Positions 1-7,327 of a stretch of DNA of 35,571 nucleotides are shown here, one piece after another. The stretch's first letter is position 1, and every line of letters starts with the position of its first letter. Under the pieces are notes generated by a model that saw nothing but the letters and a program-made list of their open reading frames with translations, did not search any database and was not told where the DNA came from. Source of the DNA: Synergistaceae bacterium (GTDB taxonomy: Bacteria > Synergistota > Synergistia > Synergistales > Aminobacteriaceae); contig JAISUL010000060.1 of NCBI GenBank assembly GCA_031272145.1, positions 1-35,571 on the forward strand. Direction: 5' to 3'. Both the position numbers and the translations under genes were made by a program.

Positions 1-162
1 TTCAAGCTGTTCATGGTCAGCCTGGCCGCGAAGGGAACGCTGCGTGCCCTGCTTCACGGGCGCTTCGCGGATGCCGCCGCGATCTGGAGGGGCGTCTTCG
101 CGGCGCGGGCGGCTCTGCGCGAAAAACGCGGCAACGAGCTTTTTGGTATTGACACGGACTAA
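1..162 (+). CDS. C-terminal end of an unidentified protein (partial)
   Basis: An open frame enters from the left edge and stops with TAA at 160-162, giving 53 residues of a C-terminus rich in Ala, Arg and Leu and ending in LFGIDTD. The amphipathic, basic end recalls the tails of membrane-associated family 2 glycosyltransferases, but no catalytic motif is in view, so this is only a guess. The last codons contain the -35 box of the promoter that drives the downstream B12 operon, so this gene is probably not co-transcribed with tonB from that promoter. Confidence 0.6.
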   Translation, partial: FKLFMVSLAAKGTLRALLHGRFADAAAIWRGVFAARAALREKRGNELFGIDTD

Positions 163-177
163 TCCATCTGCTATCAT
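149..177 (+). promoter_or_regulatory. Sigma70 promoter of the B12 operon
   Basis: TTGACA at 149-154 and TATCAT at 172-177 are separated by exactly 17 bases. The -35 box is a perfect consensus and lies inside the end of the upstream gene. The predicted transcript start near 184 falls just before the first conserved base of the cobalamin riboswitch, which fits well. Confidence 0.8.
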
Positions 178-187
178 CAGGAATAAC

Positions 188-370
188 AATTAGCGTTTCG
201 GTGAACGGGAATCCGGAGCATCTTAGGGGAGCGCGGCAGCGCCCTCCGTGATGCACTAAGCCGGAGCGGCCCCGCCACTGTGATCGGGACGAAACCGCTT
301 TGTAGTCACTGCCCCTTGCCGGGCGGGAAGACGCGGGAGTAGGATGAACGAGAGCCAGGAGACCGGCCGA
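188..370 (+). promoter_or_regulatory. Cobalamin (B12) riboswitch
   Basis: The leader before tonB carries the ordered conserved elements of a cobalamin aptamer: the GGTGAACGGGAA-like segment near 199-211, the GCCACTGTGA core near 274-284, and the B12 box AGCCAGGAGACCGGCC at 353-368. The family binds adenosyl- or other cobalamins and normally represses B12 uptake or synthesis genes. Its position before a tonB/btuB operon agrees with this. The segment 371-430 has no clear hairpin plus T-run terminator. GCCGGTC at 399-405 is complementary to GACCGGC at 361-367 in the B12 box, which could form a switching helix, so control of translation is more likely than of transcription. Confidence 0.92.
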
Positions 371-473
371 AGCGACGTGTATTTTTGCGCGCGCGGGCGC
401 CGGTCGGTTCTTTCGTGAACCACCCCAGTCAGTGGAAACACCGCCCTCGCGCCGCACGAGGAGGGCGGAAACA

Positions 474-1154
474 ATGAGTAACAGTATACGATGGATTGCC
501 TCGCTGTCGGCAAGCGTTGTTCTTCACGCTGCCGTTTTGCTTTCCCTTTTCCCCCTTCTCTCGATGCCGCCCTTGCGCGACGCCGTCCCGCGCGGGACGA
601 ACCGTATGGCCGTGTCCATCATGTTCGCCGCGCCGGAGCGGGCAGCACCTGTCCAAGCACCTGTTCAAGCTGCGCCCGTTCAGGCTGCGCCTGTCAAGCC
701 CAGGCCTGCCCCTAATCCTGTCCCCAAATCTGCTCCCAAGCCCGTCACGAAGGCCGAGCCGGTTCCGAGAGCGCAGGAGCCCTCGTCTGAAGGCGGCCAT
801 GAGGCAGCTGCCCAGCCGCCCGCCGGTGCCATGCCAAATGCTGCGTCAGGCGCTGCCCGCGGTTCCGCCGCTGCGTCCGGCGTGAGGGAGCTATCCGAGC
901 TCGGCGCCGTCCAGAGGGTCAGGCCAGACTATCCGGTCATGTCGCGCAAAAGAAGGGAGGAAGGTACGGTTACGCTTCTGATAGCTCTGAGGGATGGCTC
1001 GGTCTCCGACGTGAAGATCGAGAGGAGCAGCGGGCACGCGGCACTGGACGAGGCGGCCGTGTCGGCGGTAAGGAAATGGCGCTTCACCGCCGTCGGGTCG
1101 CTTTACGCCCGTGTGCCTATAACGTTTCGGCTTAACGGCCGAGGGGGTATATAA
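474..1154 (+). CDS. tonB: TonB family energy transducer
   Basis: The 226-residue protein couples inner-membrane energy (ExbB/ExbD) to outer-membrane receptors. It has one membrane anchor at residues about 8-30, a Pro/Ala/Lys/Val-rich periplasmic linker with tandem APVQ units, and a C-terminal TonB domain with VRPDYPVMSRKRREEG and a following DGSVSDVKIERSSG. The ATG at 474 is chosen because GAGGAGGG at 458-465 precedes it at a good distance; an in-frame ATG at 432 lacks such a site and adds an unneeded N-terminus. It is the first gene after the riboswitch and is followed after 2 bases by the propeller gene, so it is probably dedicated to the BtuB-like receptor. exbB and exbD are not in the window. 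Confidence 0.9.
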   Translation: MSNSIRWIASLSASVVLHAAVLLSLFPLLSMPPLRDAVPRGTNRMAVSIMFAAPERAAPVQAPVQAAPVQAAPVKPRPAPNPVPKSAPKPVTKAEPVPRAQEPSSEGGHEAAAQPPAGAMPNAASGAARGSAAASGVRELSELGAVQRVRPDYPVMSRKRREEGTVTLLIALRDGSVSDVKIERSSGHAALDEAAVSAVRKWRFTAVGSLYARVPITFRLNGRGGI

Positions 1155-1156
1155 AT

Positions 1157-2395
1157 ATGAAGCTTTTTAGGCTTAGGCCTGGGAAAATGCTCGCCGTTGC
1201 GCTTGTGGTTGCGGCGCTGACCGGGACGGCGGGGGCGGACGTGATGTACACGACGTCGGACTACACGAACGGCGCGCTCGGCGCTATATCGCTGGCTAAG
1301 GTTGAGGCCAAACTCGTCGAGGGCTTCGCGCTACTAGGGGGGGACACAGCGCTGTTCTCGTTAGGCGAGGGTGATGCTGCCCGCGTCCTGTTGGTGGAGC
1401 ACAACATAACGGACGGTGACAGGGCGTACGTATTCAGTCCGTCGGAGCCGTCTGATGTGCTCTTTAACCCAGCTTGGAGCACCATCAACAACACCTACGA
1501 CGCGGCCATGCTGAACGGCAAGCTGTACGTAGCTGACAATGGGCTGTATGCTCCGGCGACGAATGGGCCTGTTGTGGAGGTTAACACGACCGACTATATG
1601 CCGACTAACACGTCGTATTCCTATACAGCCTCTGAAGGCAACACCTCCCACGCTGTAAAAGTCGCGGCCGTCGGCGACAGCCTCTACGCCCTCTTCACGC
1701 TGGCGAGCGGCGACTATCCATATGACTACGCGCAAAGCGTCATTATGAAGTTGAGCGCTAGCATGGAAGAACTCGGCAAAAAAGAGGTCGGCGAAAACGC
1801 CTCCGATATGGCTGGCATAGTGGCGGTGGGCGAGGACAAAATCGCCGTGGCCTACAACGGCGGCGCTCAGGAGTCGGGTAATGTCGGTGGGATCGACATC
1901 GTGACCTTCTCATCTGGAGGCATAAGCTCAGAACCACTAGAACTTCCCAGCAACGTAGGGGAGATAGCCGCCGTTTGCTACGACGGATCGAAACTCTACT
2001 TCATCGGCGTCAATTATGCCTCCTCCGAAAAGACGCTCTACTCGACGCCGGTAGACCATGATGCGCGCAATGTAGTAAGCGTAGACACGGTAGAGACGAC
2101 GAGCTACGTCCCTCCTCGGGTCGAGTATGACCCTTACAACAACGTTATCGTCGCCCTGATCGGGGACGAGATTCGGATATATGGAAGCGACGGTCACATC
2201 GATTTCGATAACAAAGACCTCGGCGGCTATCCCTACTCGATCGCCATAGTCCCGTCCTCCTCCACCCCCCAGCCCGGCGGCAGCAGCGGCGGGTGCGGCG
2301 TCTTTGGGGCGGCGGGGCTGCTTGCCCTGCTTGCTCCCTGGGTTTTACTTAGGCTCAGGCTCAGGCTCAGGCCCAGGCCCAGGAGGAGTGCTTAA
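1157..2395 (+). CDS. Exported beta-propeller-like protein with Synerg-CTERM tail, B12 operon
   Basis: 412 residues. A signal peptide (residues 1 to about 27, ending TGTAGA) leads into repeated short strands such as KLYVADNG, SLYALFT, KIAVAYNGG, KLYFIGVNY and NVIVALIGD, a spacing typical of WD/YncE-like beta-propellers. The C-terminus has a Ser/Pro/Gly linker, GGCGVFG at about 378, a hydrophobic stretch and an Arg-rich tail, matching the Synerg-CTERM sorting signal. The gene sits 2 bases after tonB and just before btuB behind a cobalamin riboswitch. I infer a surface cobalamin-capture protein comparable in role to Bacteroides BtuG, which is also a propeller partnered with BtuB, but anchored differently. 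Sequence homology to BtuG is not claimed. The propeller fold is inferred from strand pattern only. Confidence 0.75.
   Translation: MKLFRLRPGKMLAVALVVAALTGTAGADVMYTTSDYTNGALGAISLAKVEAKLVEGFALLGGDTALFSLGEGDAARVLLVEHNITDGDRAYVFSPSEPSDVLFNPAWSTINNTYDAAMLNGKLYVADNGLYAPATNGPVVEVNTTDYMPTNTSYSYTASEGNTSHAVKVAAVGDSLYALFTLASGDYPYDYAQSVIMKLSASMEELGKKEVGENASDMAGIVAVGEDKIAVAYNGGAQESGNVGGIDIVTFSSGGISSEPLELPSNVGEIAAVCYDGSKLYFIGVNYASSEKTLYSTPVDHDARNVVSVDTVETTSYVPPRVEYDPYNNVIVALIGDEIRIYGSDGHIDFDNKDLGGYPYSIAIVPSSSTPQPGGSSGGCGVFGAAGLLALLAPWVLLRLRLRLRPRPRRSA
2351..2380 (+). repeat. Hexanucleotide tandem repeat in the Synerg-CTERM tail
   Basis: Five 6-base units in a row, AGGCTC three times then AGGCCC twice, encode the alternating Leu-Arg and Pro-Arg tail. 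The following AGGAGGAG (2381-2388) is the ribosome-binding site of btuB. Unit gain or loss would keep the frame and change only tail length. Confidence 0.85.
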
Positions 2396-2397
2396 CA

Positions 2398-4473
2398 TTG
2401 CTATACTTCACCCGAACGAGGGTTTCCACCTCCTTATCTCTCGAACGGGATTTCATGCCCTTTCTAACGGGCCGGGGGGCTTTGTCTACCCCGGCCTCCT
2501 CTTTATTTGCCGCGATCGCAGCACTGGCCTTGCTCTTGTCGTTCACGCAGCCATGCCTGGCTGAGACGGTCGAGCTTGACGAGGAGGTCGTCTCGGCCTC
2601 GCGCATCGATGAGGATCGATACAGGTCGCCGGGCAGCGTCACGGTCGTGCACGCCGACGAGCTTGAGGGCGAGAACCGGTCTCTGCCGGATATGCTCGAA
2701 CATGTGCCGGGGCTGAACGTCATACGGCTGCGCGGGCGCGGGGCCTACACCGTGGCGTCGGTGCGCGGCAGCACCTCGGCTCAGGTGGCGGTCTACGTCG
2801 ACGGAGTGCTTCAAAACACCGGGAGCGACGCGGCTGTTGACCTCTCGGCCATACCTGCTGGCGAGGTCGAGCGAGTCGAGGTCTATCGGGGCTACATACC
2901 GGCTCGCTTCTCCGAGGCTGGCATGGGCGGAGTCATCAACGTCGTCACGCGCGCGCCCGAATCGGGGAAGGCTCGTACCAGCGTCAAGGCGGGGATCGGG
3001 TCGTTCGGCGAGGTCAGCTTCGGCGCGGCGGTCTCCGGCGGAACGGGAAAGGATAAAGACAAGGGAAAATTTCTCGCGGCTGTGAACCACGCGGGGACTC
3101 GCGGGGACTTCCCATATAGGAACGACAACGGCACGCCTTACAACACGGCAGACGACTACGACGCCGACAGGAAGAACAACGGGCGCGACATGACGGACGT
3201 GCTGCTCAAGTGGGAGGACGGCGGCTGGGCAGCGCGCCTGAACTGGAACAGGGACGACCGCGACCTGCCCCTGCCGGCGCCGGGGAACGATAAGCCGACG
3301 TCGCCAAGGGGGGCCGAGCTCGATACAGACAAGCTTGAGCTGTCCATCTCCAACTCGCGCCGCGCCGGGGCAGTCGACTGGGGCTGGAGCCTAGGATGGA
3401 TGCGGCGCAGCAGGGTCTACGACAACCCGGACGGAACTCTCGGAGGGCTGGGCGAGCGGCACAACGAGTACATCACCGAACGGCTCTCCGCCGCGCTGAA
3501 CGCGTCGTGGTCGCCAAGCGAGAGGCACTTCGTCGAGGTTCTGGCCGAGTGGAGCGGGGAGACGCTCGACGCGCGGGGCGACATAGTGGACATGTACCTC
3601 GGCACGCCGCGCTTCGACCAGAACGTATGGCGGGCGGTCGTGCAGGACTCAATAGCACTGACAAGGGACGGGAAGCTTATTCTTACCCCATCGGTGCGAT
3701 GGGATTCCTCTGACGGCGAGTCGAAAACGGCGTGGGCTGCGGCGCTGGAGTACCGGCCGTCGGAGCCGTGGCTCTTCTCGGCCACCTTTGGGAGCTACTC
3801 CCGCGCGCCGAACCTCTACGAGCGCTACGGCGACGGGGCGACGATCCGCCCGAACGCCGGACTGAAATGGGAGACTGGCCTCCAGTGGGACGCTAGGGCT
3901 GCCTGGCACGGAGCCGTGAAGAACGCGGACGTCAGCTTATCGCTGACGTACTTCGGGCGCAAGACGGACGACCTGATCGAGTTCATCATGACGAGCCCGC
4001 GCTACGGCATCTACGAGAACATAGCGAAGGCCTCCGTCAACGGCGTGGAGCTGGAGGGAACGGCGGTGAAGGGCCCGTGGAAGCTGTCGCTCTCCGCGAC
4101 CTGGATGAGCGCCCTGAACGAGACGCCGGACAGCTACCGCGAGGACAAGCGGCTGCCAAACGCGCCTCTGTGGGCTTGGACGGCGCGGGTGACCAGGGAG
4201 TTCAGCGCCAGGCTCTCCGCGTTCGTGGAGTGGCGGTTCGTCGGGGCCAACTACTTCGATCAGAACGAGCTGGTGCGCTACGACGACATGAGCCTGCTGA
4301 ACGTCGGGGTGAAGTGGACGAACGGGGACACAGACGTGGCGCTCGGCGTGAACGACCTTTTCAACGATGGGCCTGGCATAGGCCTGAAGACGACCCCCTC
4401 AGCACCAGAGCGCATGAACTGGTATCCGCTTGAGGGCCGCAGCTTTTACCTTACCGTGAGCAGGAAGTTTTGA
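2398..4473 (+). CDS. btuB: TonB-dependent outer-membrane cobalamin receptor (BtuB type)
   Basis: 691 residues from a TTG start. The protein has a signal peptide ending near QPCLAE, a TonB-box-like segment ETVELDEEVVSASR, a plug domain with PDMLEHVPGLNV, YVDGVLQN and VERVEVYRGYIPARF then GGVINVVT, and a long beta-barrel ending in the outer-membrane signature LTVSRKF with terminal Phe. The family imports cobalamin or iron complexes; the riboswitch in front makes cobalamin the likely cargo. The TTG at 2398 follows AGGAGGAG (2381-2388) at 9 bases, inside the end of the preceding gene, so translation is coupled. An in-frame ATG at 2455 would also keep a signal peptide but has only a weak ribosome site. 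Confidence 0.9.
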   Translation: MLYFTRTRVSTSLSLERDFMPFLTGRGALSTPASSLFAAIAALALLLSFTQPCLAETVELDEEVVSASRIDEDRYRSPGSVTVVHADELEGENRSLPDMLEHVPGLNVIRLRGRGAYTVASVRGSTSAQVAVYVDGVLQNTGSDAAVDLSAIPAGEVERVEVYRGYIPARFSEAGMGGVINVVTRAPESGKARTSVKAGIGSFGEVSFGAAVSGGTGKDKDKGKFLAAVNHAGTRGDFPYRNDNGTPYNTADDYDADRKNNGRDMTDVLLKWEDGGWAARLNWNRDDRDLPLPAPGNDKPTSPRGAELDTDKLELSISNSRRAGAVDWGWSLGWMRRSRVYDNPDGTLGGLGERHNEYITERLSAALNASWSPSERHFVEVLAEWSGETLDARGDIVDMYLGTPRFDQNVWRAVVQDSIALTRDGKLILTPSVRWDSSDGESKTAWAAALEYRPSEPWLFSATFGSYSRAPNLYERYGDGATIRPNAGLKWETGLQWDARAAWHGAVKNADVSLSLTYFGRKTDDLIEFIMTSPRYGIYENIAKASVNGVELEGTAVKGPWKLSLSATWMSALNETPDSYREDKRLPNAPLWAWTARVTREFSARLSAFVEWRFVGANYFDQNELVRYDDMSLLNVGVKWTNGDTDVALGVNDLFNDGPGIGLKTTPSAPERMNWYPLEGRSFYLTVSRKF

Positions 4474-4479
4474 TAAAAT
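4451..4479 (+). promoter_or_regulatory. Possible promoter of cardiolipin synthase gene
   Basis: TTACCG at 4451-4456 and TAAAAT at 4474-4479 are 17 bases apart, with TGA just before the -10 box giving an extended -10. It overlaps the stop codon of btuB. The -35 match is weak. Confidence 0.4.
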
Positions 4480-4521
4480 CTCCGACTGCAAGACTTTTTC
4501 TCGCTCACGGAGGGATGCGCG

Positions 4522-6087
4522 CTGAAACACGTCCATATAAAGACGATCGCCGCCGCGGCACTAGCGGCGTTTACGCTCGGCCTGCTGGTCGCGCTCATCG
4601 GGTCGCCGAGCCGGATTGAGGACATAGGGCACGCAGGCGCGTTCCTTCTCGCCGCAGTTCGTGGCTTCCTGCCATTCATAATCTTCGCCTACGGCCTATG
4701 CGCGGCTGTCTTCATCTTCTTCGAGCACCGCAACCCCGACGGAACGCTGCTCTGGCTTATGACTCTCATATTCCTCCCCGTTTTGGGCATAGCCCTCTAC
4801 CTTTTTCTGGGGCCTGACATGAGGCGGCTCAAGAACCACCGGCTCTTCAAGCCGACGCGAGCCGTGCCGTCGGTCGACCGCCCCGCCCTGGAGGGAGGGG
4901 TGCCGAACGCCGTGGCCCGCGCCGCCACTCTGGCCTTCCGCGCGTCGGGTGCCGAGGTCAGGCGGGGCGAGGTAAAGCCGCTCTTCGACGGGGCCGAGGC
5001 GTTCCCCGCGATACTCGACGCACTGAAAAAGGCCGATAGGTACATCCACTTGGAGTACTTCATCTTCCGCGACGACAGGCTGGGTCGCGAGATAGCGGGA
5101 GTACTGTCGGCGAAGGCGCGGGACGGCCTGACCGTGAAGGCCATGTTCGACGGGGTCGGGAGCTGGAACATAGGGCGCCTGATCCACAACATGAGGGAGG
5201 CGGGGGTCGACGCAAGGGTGTTCATGCCGGTGTCGCTGCCGTTCTTCCGAAGCGTGAACTACCGCAACCACCGGAAGATAATAGTAGTAGATGGAGAGAC
5301 GGCCTTCACCGGCGGCCTGAACGTCGGAACCGAGTACATGGGCGAGGGCAGGCTCGGGCACTGGCGCGATACTCACCTGATGCTGCGCGGCTCGCCGGTG
5401 CAGGCCCTTGACGAGGTCTTCCGCCGCGACTGGGCAGCGGGAAGCAAAGGAAAGGGAAAGGGATCATTTGGCCCCTGTGAACAGGCTAACTCCTATGAAC
5501 AAAAGGGCGGCGCACAGCGCACGCCCAACTCGCCCAACTCGGCTGTTCAGATCGTGCCGGGCGAGGCGGGCGCGGCGTGGCACGCCATCGAGAAGATGTA
5601 CTTCCTTATGATAGCCGAGGCGCGGAAGAGGATATGGATCACCACCCCGTACCTCGTCCCGTGCGCGGCGATTCTGGAGGCGCTGAAGTCCTCCGCTCTG
5701 TCGGGCGTCGACGTCAGGATACTCATGCCGGCCAAGGCCGACCACTTCCTGTCCTACTGGGCGGGGCGGGCCAACATAGAGGACCTCCTGCGGAGCGGGG
5801 TGCGCGTGTGGCGCTACAACCGCGGGGGCTTCGTCCACGCCAAGACCCTCGTGATGGACAGCAGCGTCGCCTCGGTCGGCACTGCCAACCTCGACAACCG
5901 AAGCCTCGCGATAAACTTCGAGGTTCAGGCGTTCATATACGACCAGGCGGTCTGCCAGACCCTCGCGGACAAGTTCCTGTCCGACCTGAGCGCATCGGAG
6001 GAGGTCGACCTGTCGGTATGGGAGCGGCGCAAGGTGGGCGTGAGGGTGCTGGAGTCGCTCGGCAGCCTCTGGTCTGCCCAGATATGA
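4522..6087 (+). CDS. cls: Cardiolipin synthase (PLD family), apparent CTG start
   Basis: This inner-membrane enzyme joins two phosphatidylglycerols to make cardiolipin. Two HKD motifs are present: NHRKIIVVDG near residue 249 and VHAKTLVMD near 439, plus TANLDNRS after the second. The first ATG in frame (4759) would cut off a coding-like segment holding two hydrophobic helices (TIAAAALAAFTLGLLVAL and FLPFIIFAYGLCAAVFIF). In-frame stop TAA is at 4474 and no ATG, GTG or TTG lies between. CTG at 4522 follows GGAGGG (4509-4514) at 7 bases and gives 521 residues, close to the usual family length. A hydrophilic Gly/Lys/Ser/Asn-rich stretch (nucleotides about 5440-5545) sits between the HKD domains. 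An ATG at 4515 is in another frame. Confidence 0.88.
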   Translation: MKHVHIKTIAAAALAAFTLGLLVALIGSPSRIEDIGHAGAFLLAAVRGFLPFIIFAYGLCAAVFIFFEHRNPDGTLLWLMTLIFLPVLGIALYLFLGPDMRRLKNHRLFKPTRAVPSVDRPALEGGVPNAVARAATLAFRASGAEVRRGEVKPLFDGAEAFPAILDALKKADRYIHLEYFIFRDDRLGREIAGVLSAKARDGLTVKAMFDGVGSWNIGRLIHNMREAGVDARVFMPVSLPFFRSVNYRNHRKIIVVDGETAFTGGLNVGTEYMGEGRLGHWRDTHLMLRGSPVQALDEVFRRDWAAGSKGKGKGSFGPCEQANSYEQKGGAQRTPNSPNSAVQIVPGEAGAAWHAIEKMYFLMIAEARKRIWITTPYLVPCAAILEALKSSALSGVDVRILMPAKADHFLSYWAGRANIEDLLRSGVRVWRYNRGGFVHAKTLVMDSSVASVGTANLDNRSLAINFEVQAFIYDQAVCQTLADKFLSDLSASEEVDLSVWERRKVGVRVLESLGSLWSAQI

Positions 6088-6097
6088 GAGGCCGCTG

Positions 6098-6106
6098 TGG
6101 TACAAT
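6098..6106 (+). promoter_or_regulatory. Extended -10 promoter upstream of the lpt-linked operon
   Basis: TGGTACAAT, an extended -10 element, lies 37 bases before the start at 6143. No good -35 box is visible. The same TG-C/G-TA form recurs before other operons in this window. Confidence 0.45.
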
Positions 6107-6142
6107 GGCCGCACATCCAAAACACGAGGAGGGAGCATCTTT

Positions 6143-7327
6143 ATGAGAACACGGATTATGGTTTTGCTTTTGGCGGTCTTTTACTGCTCGCTTTGCCCGC
6201 TATCTCAGCCGGCGCTTGCGGCTGATTCGGTTGCGGCTGCCGAGGAGAAGAGCTCGTCCATGCAGATGATGGAGCGCATCGAGACGATCCTCTACGGCGA
6301 GCCGAGCAAGGGCGGGCTGATCGACCGGCTGAACGCCGTCGAAAAGGACCTGTTCGGGCGCAGTCTGCCTGGCAGCATATCGGAGCGCCACACGGCGATC
6401 CTGAACTTCCTGGAGGTTGGCACGGCGGACCAGCCGTCGATGCTGTTCAAGCTCGGGGTGGCGGAGTGGATCGTCGGTCAGAGCGTCCAGGTGCAGAAGG
6501 CGGCTTTGAAGCGGCTCGAGGCCCTCGAGACCGACCTGAGCGGCGACATGCGCTACGGCCAGCCCATAGCGATGAGGCTTGAGACCATCCTGAGGACGCT
6601 CGTCTCCGACCCTGTGACGTTCAAGGAGCTCGTCCTGCCTGGCGCCACCGTGCTGAAGACGCGCCTGTTGGCGGAGCTAAGCCCGGCGAAGTCGCGAAAG
6701 GGCGACCCGGTCTGGCTCACTCTGACCAACGACCTGCTTCTCGACAACACGCTGATCGCTCCGAGGGGGACTCTGGTCGACGCCCGCGTCCGGGAGGTCA
6801 AGCAGCCGAGGGCGTTCGGGGTTCCGGGCGAGGTCAGGGTGGACTTCCATTCGCTGATGGCGCTTGGGCCTCAGCATCCGCTCGTGACCGTCGGCGACGC
6901 GGCTAAAAAAGCTGCCGAGCTAGCCAAGCAGGCGCCGGACAAGGGCGAGGGAGGCATAATCGGGGCCGGCGCTGCCAGCATAGGCGGGGCAGTTCTCCTC
7001 GGGCCTCTTGGCCTCGTGGCAGGAGCGGCGGTGCGCGGAAACGCCCTGAAGATACCCGAGGGCTCGACGATATTCCTGGAGACGTCGGGCGACGCGGTGG
7101 TCTCAGGCTACCCCGTGCCGAACAGCCTCAAGGTGGACCCCAACGCCACGATACGCGAAAGCATAGTGCCGGTGACGACCGTGACGACAACCACCACGAC
7201 CGTGAAGACGACCACGATGACCCCGGCGTCGCAGGCACGTCCCTCCCAGTCATCTAAGTCCACGACCTCATCGACCATTGTGGAGCGCGAGACCATCGAG
7301 CTTCCGGCGGAGCAAAAGGTTGAATGA
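6143..7327 (+). CDS. Exported protein of unknown function, first gene of lptCD operon
   Basis: 394 residues with a signal peptide (cleavage near QPALA-ADS). The first half is helical and charged. The middle (about residues 175-240) reads KGDPVWLTLTNDLLLDNTLI then APRGTLVDARV, a beta-rich pattern recalling VirB10/TrbI-like periplasmic domains, though I do not claim homology. Residues about 268-300 are a Gly/Ala-rich glycine-zipper-like segment (GGIIGAGAASIGGAVLLG), which may insert in a membrane. A Thr/Val-rich run follows near 342-360. The ribosome site GAGGAGGGAG is near 6128-6136. The stop overlaps the next start (ATGA), so the two genes are translationally coupled and lead into lptC and lptD. 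An envelope role is inferred. Confidence 0.8.
   Translation: MRTRIMVLLLAVFYCSLCPLSQPALAADSVAAAEEKSSSMQMMERIETILYGEPSKGGLIDRLNAVEKDLFGRSLPGSISERHTAILNFLEVGTADQPSMLFKLGVAEWIVGQSVQVQKAALKRLEALETDLSGDMRYGQPIAMRLETILRTLVSDPVTFKELVLPGATVLKTRLLAELSPAKSRKGDPVWLTLTNDLLLDNTLIAPRGTLVDARVREVKQPRAFGVPGEVRVDFHSLMALGPQHPLVTVGDAAKKAAELAKQAPDKGEGGIIGAGAASIGGAVLLGPLGLVAGAAVRGNALKIPEGSTIFLETSGDAVVSGYPVPNSLKVDPNATIRESIVPVTTVTTTTTTVKTTTMTPASQARPSQSSKSTTSSTIVERETIELPAEQKVE

Noticed and set aside
17-457. Reverse-strand frame across the riboswitch region
   Set aside because: It overlaps the promoter and cobalamin riboswitch and has shadow-like composition.
432-473. Earlier ATG for tonB
   Set aside because: The ATG at 474 has a strong ribosome site; the extension would place one within the coding region.
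4515-4616. Short frame from the ATG at 4515 just after the ribosome site
   Set aside because: The ATG is too close to the ribosome site and yields a short Arg-rich peptide, while the overlapping frame encodes Cls membrane helices.
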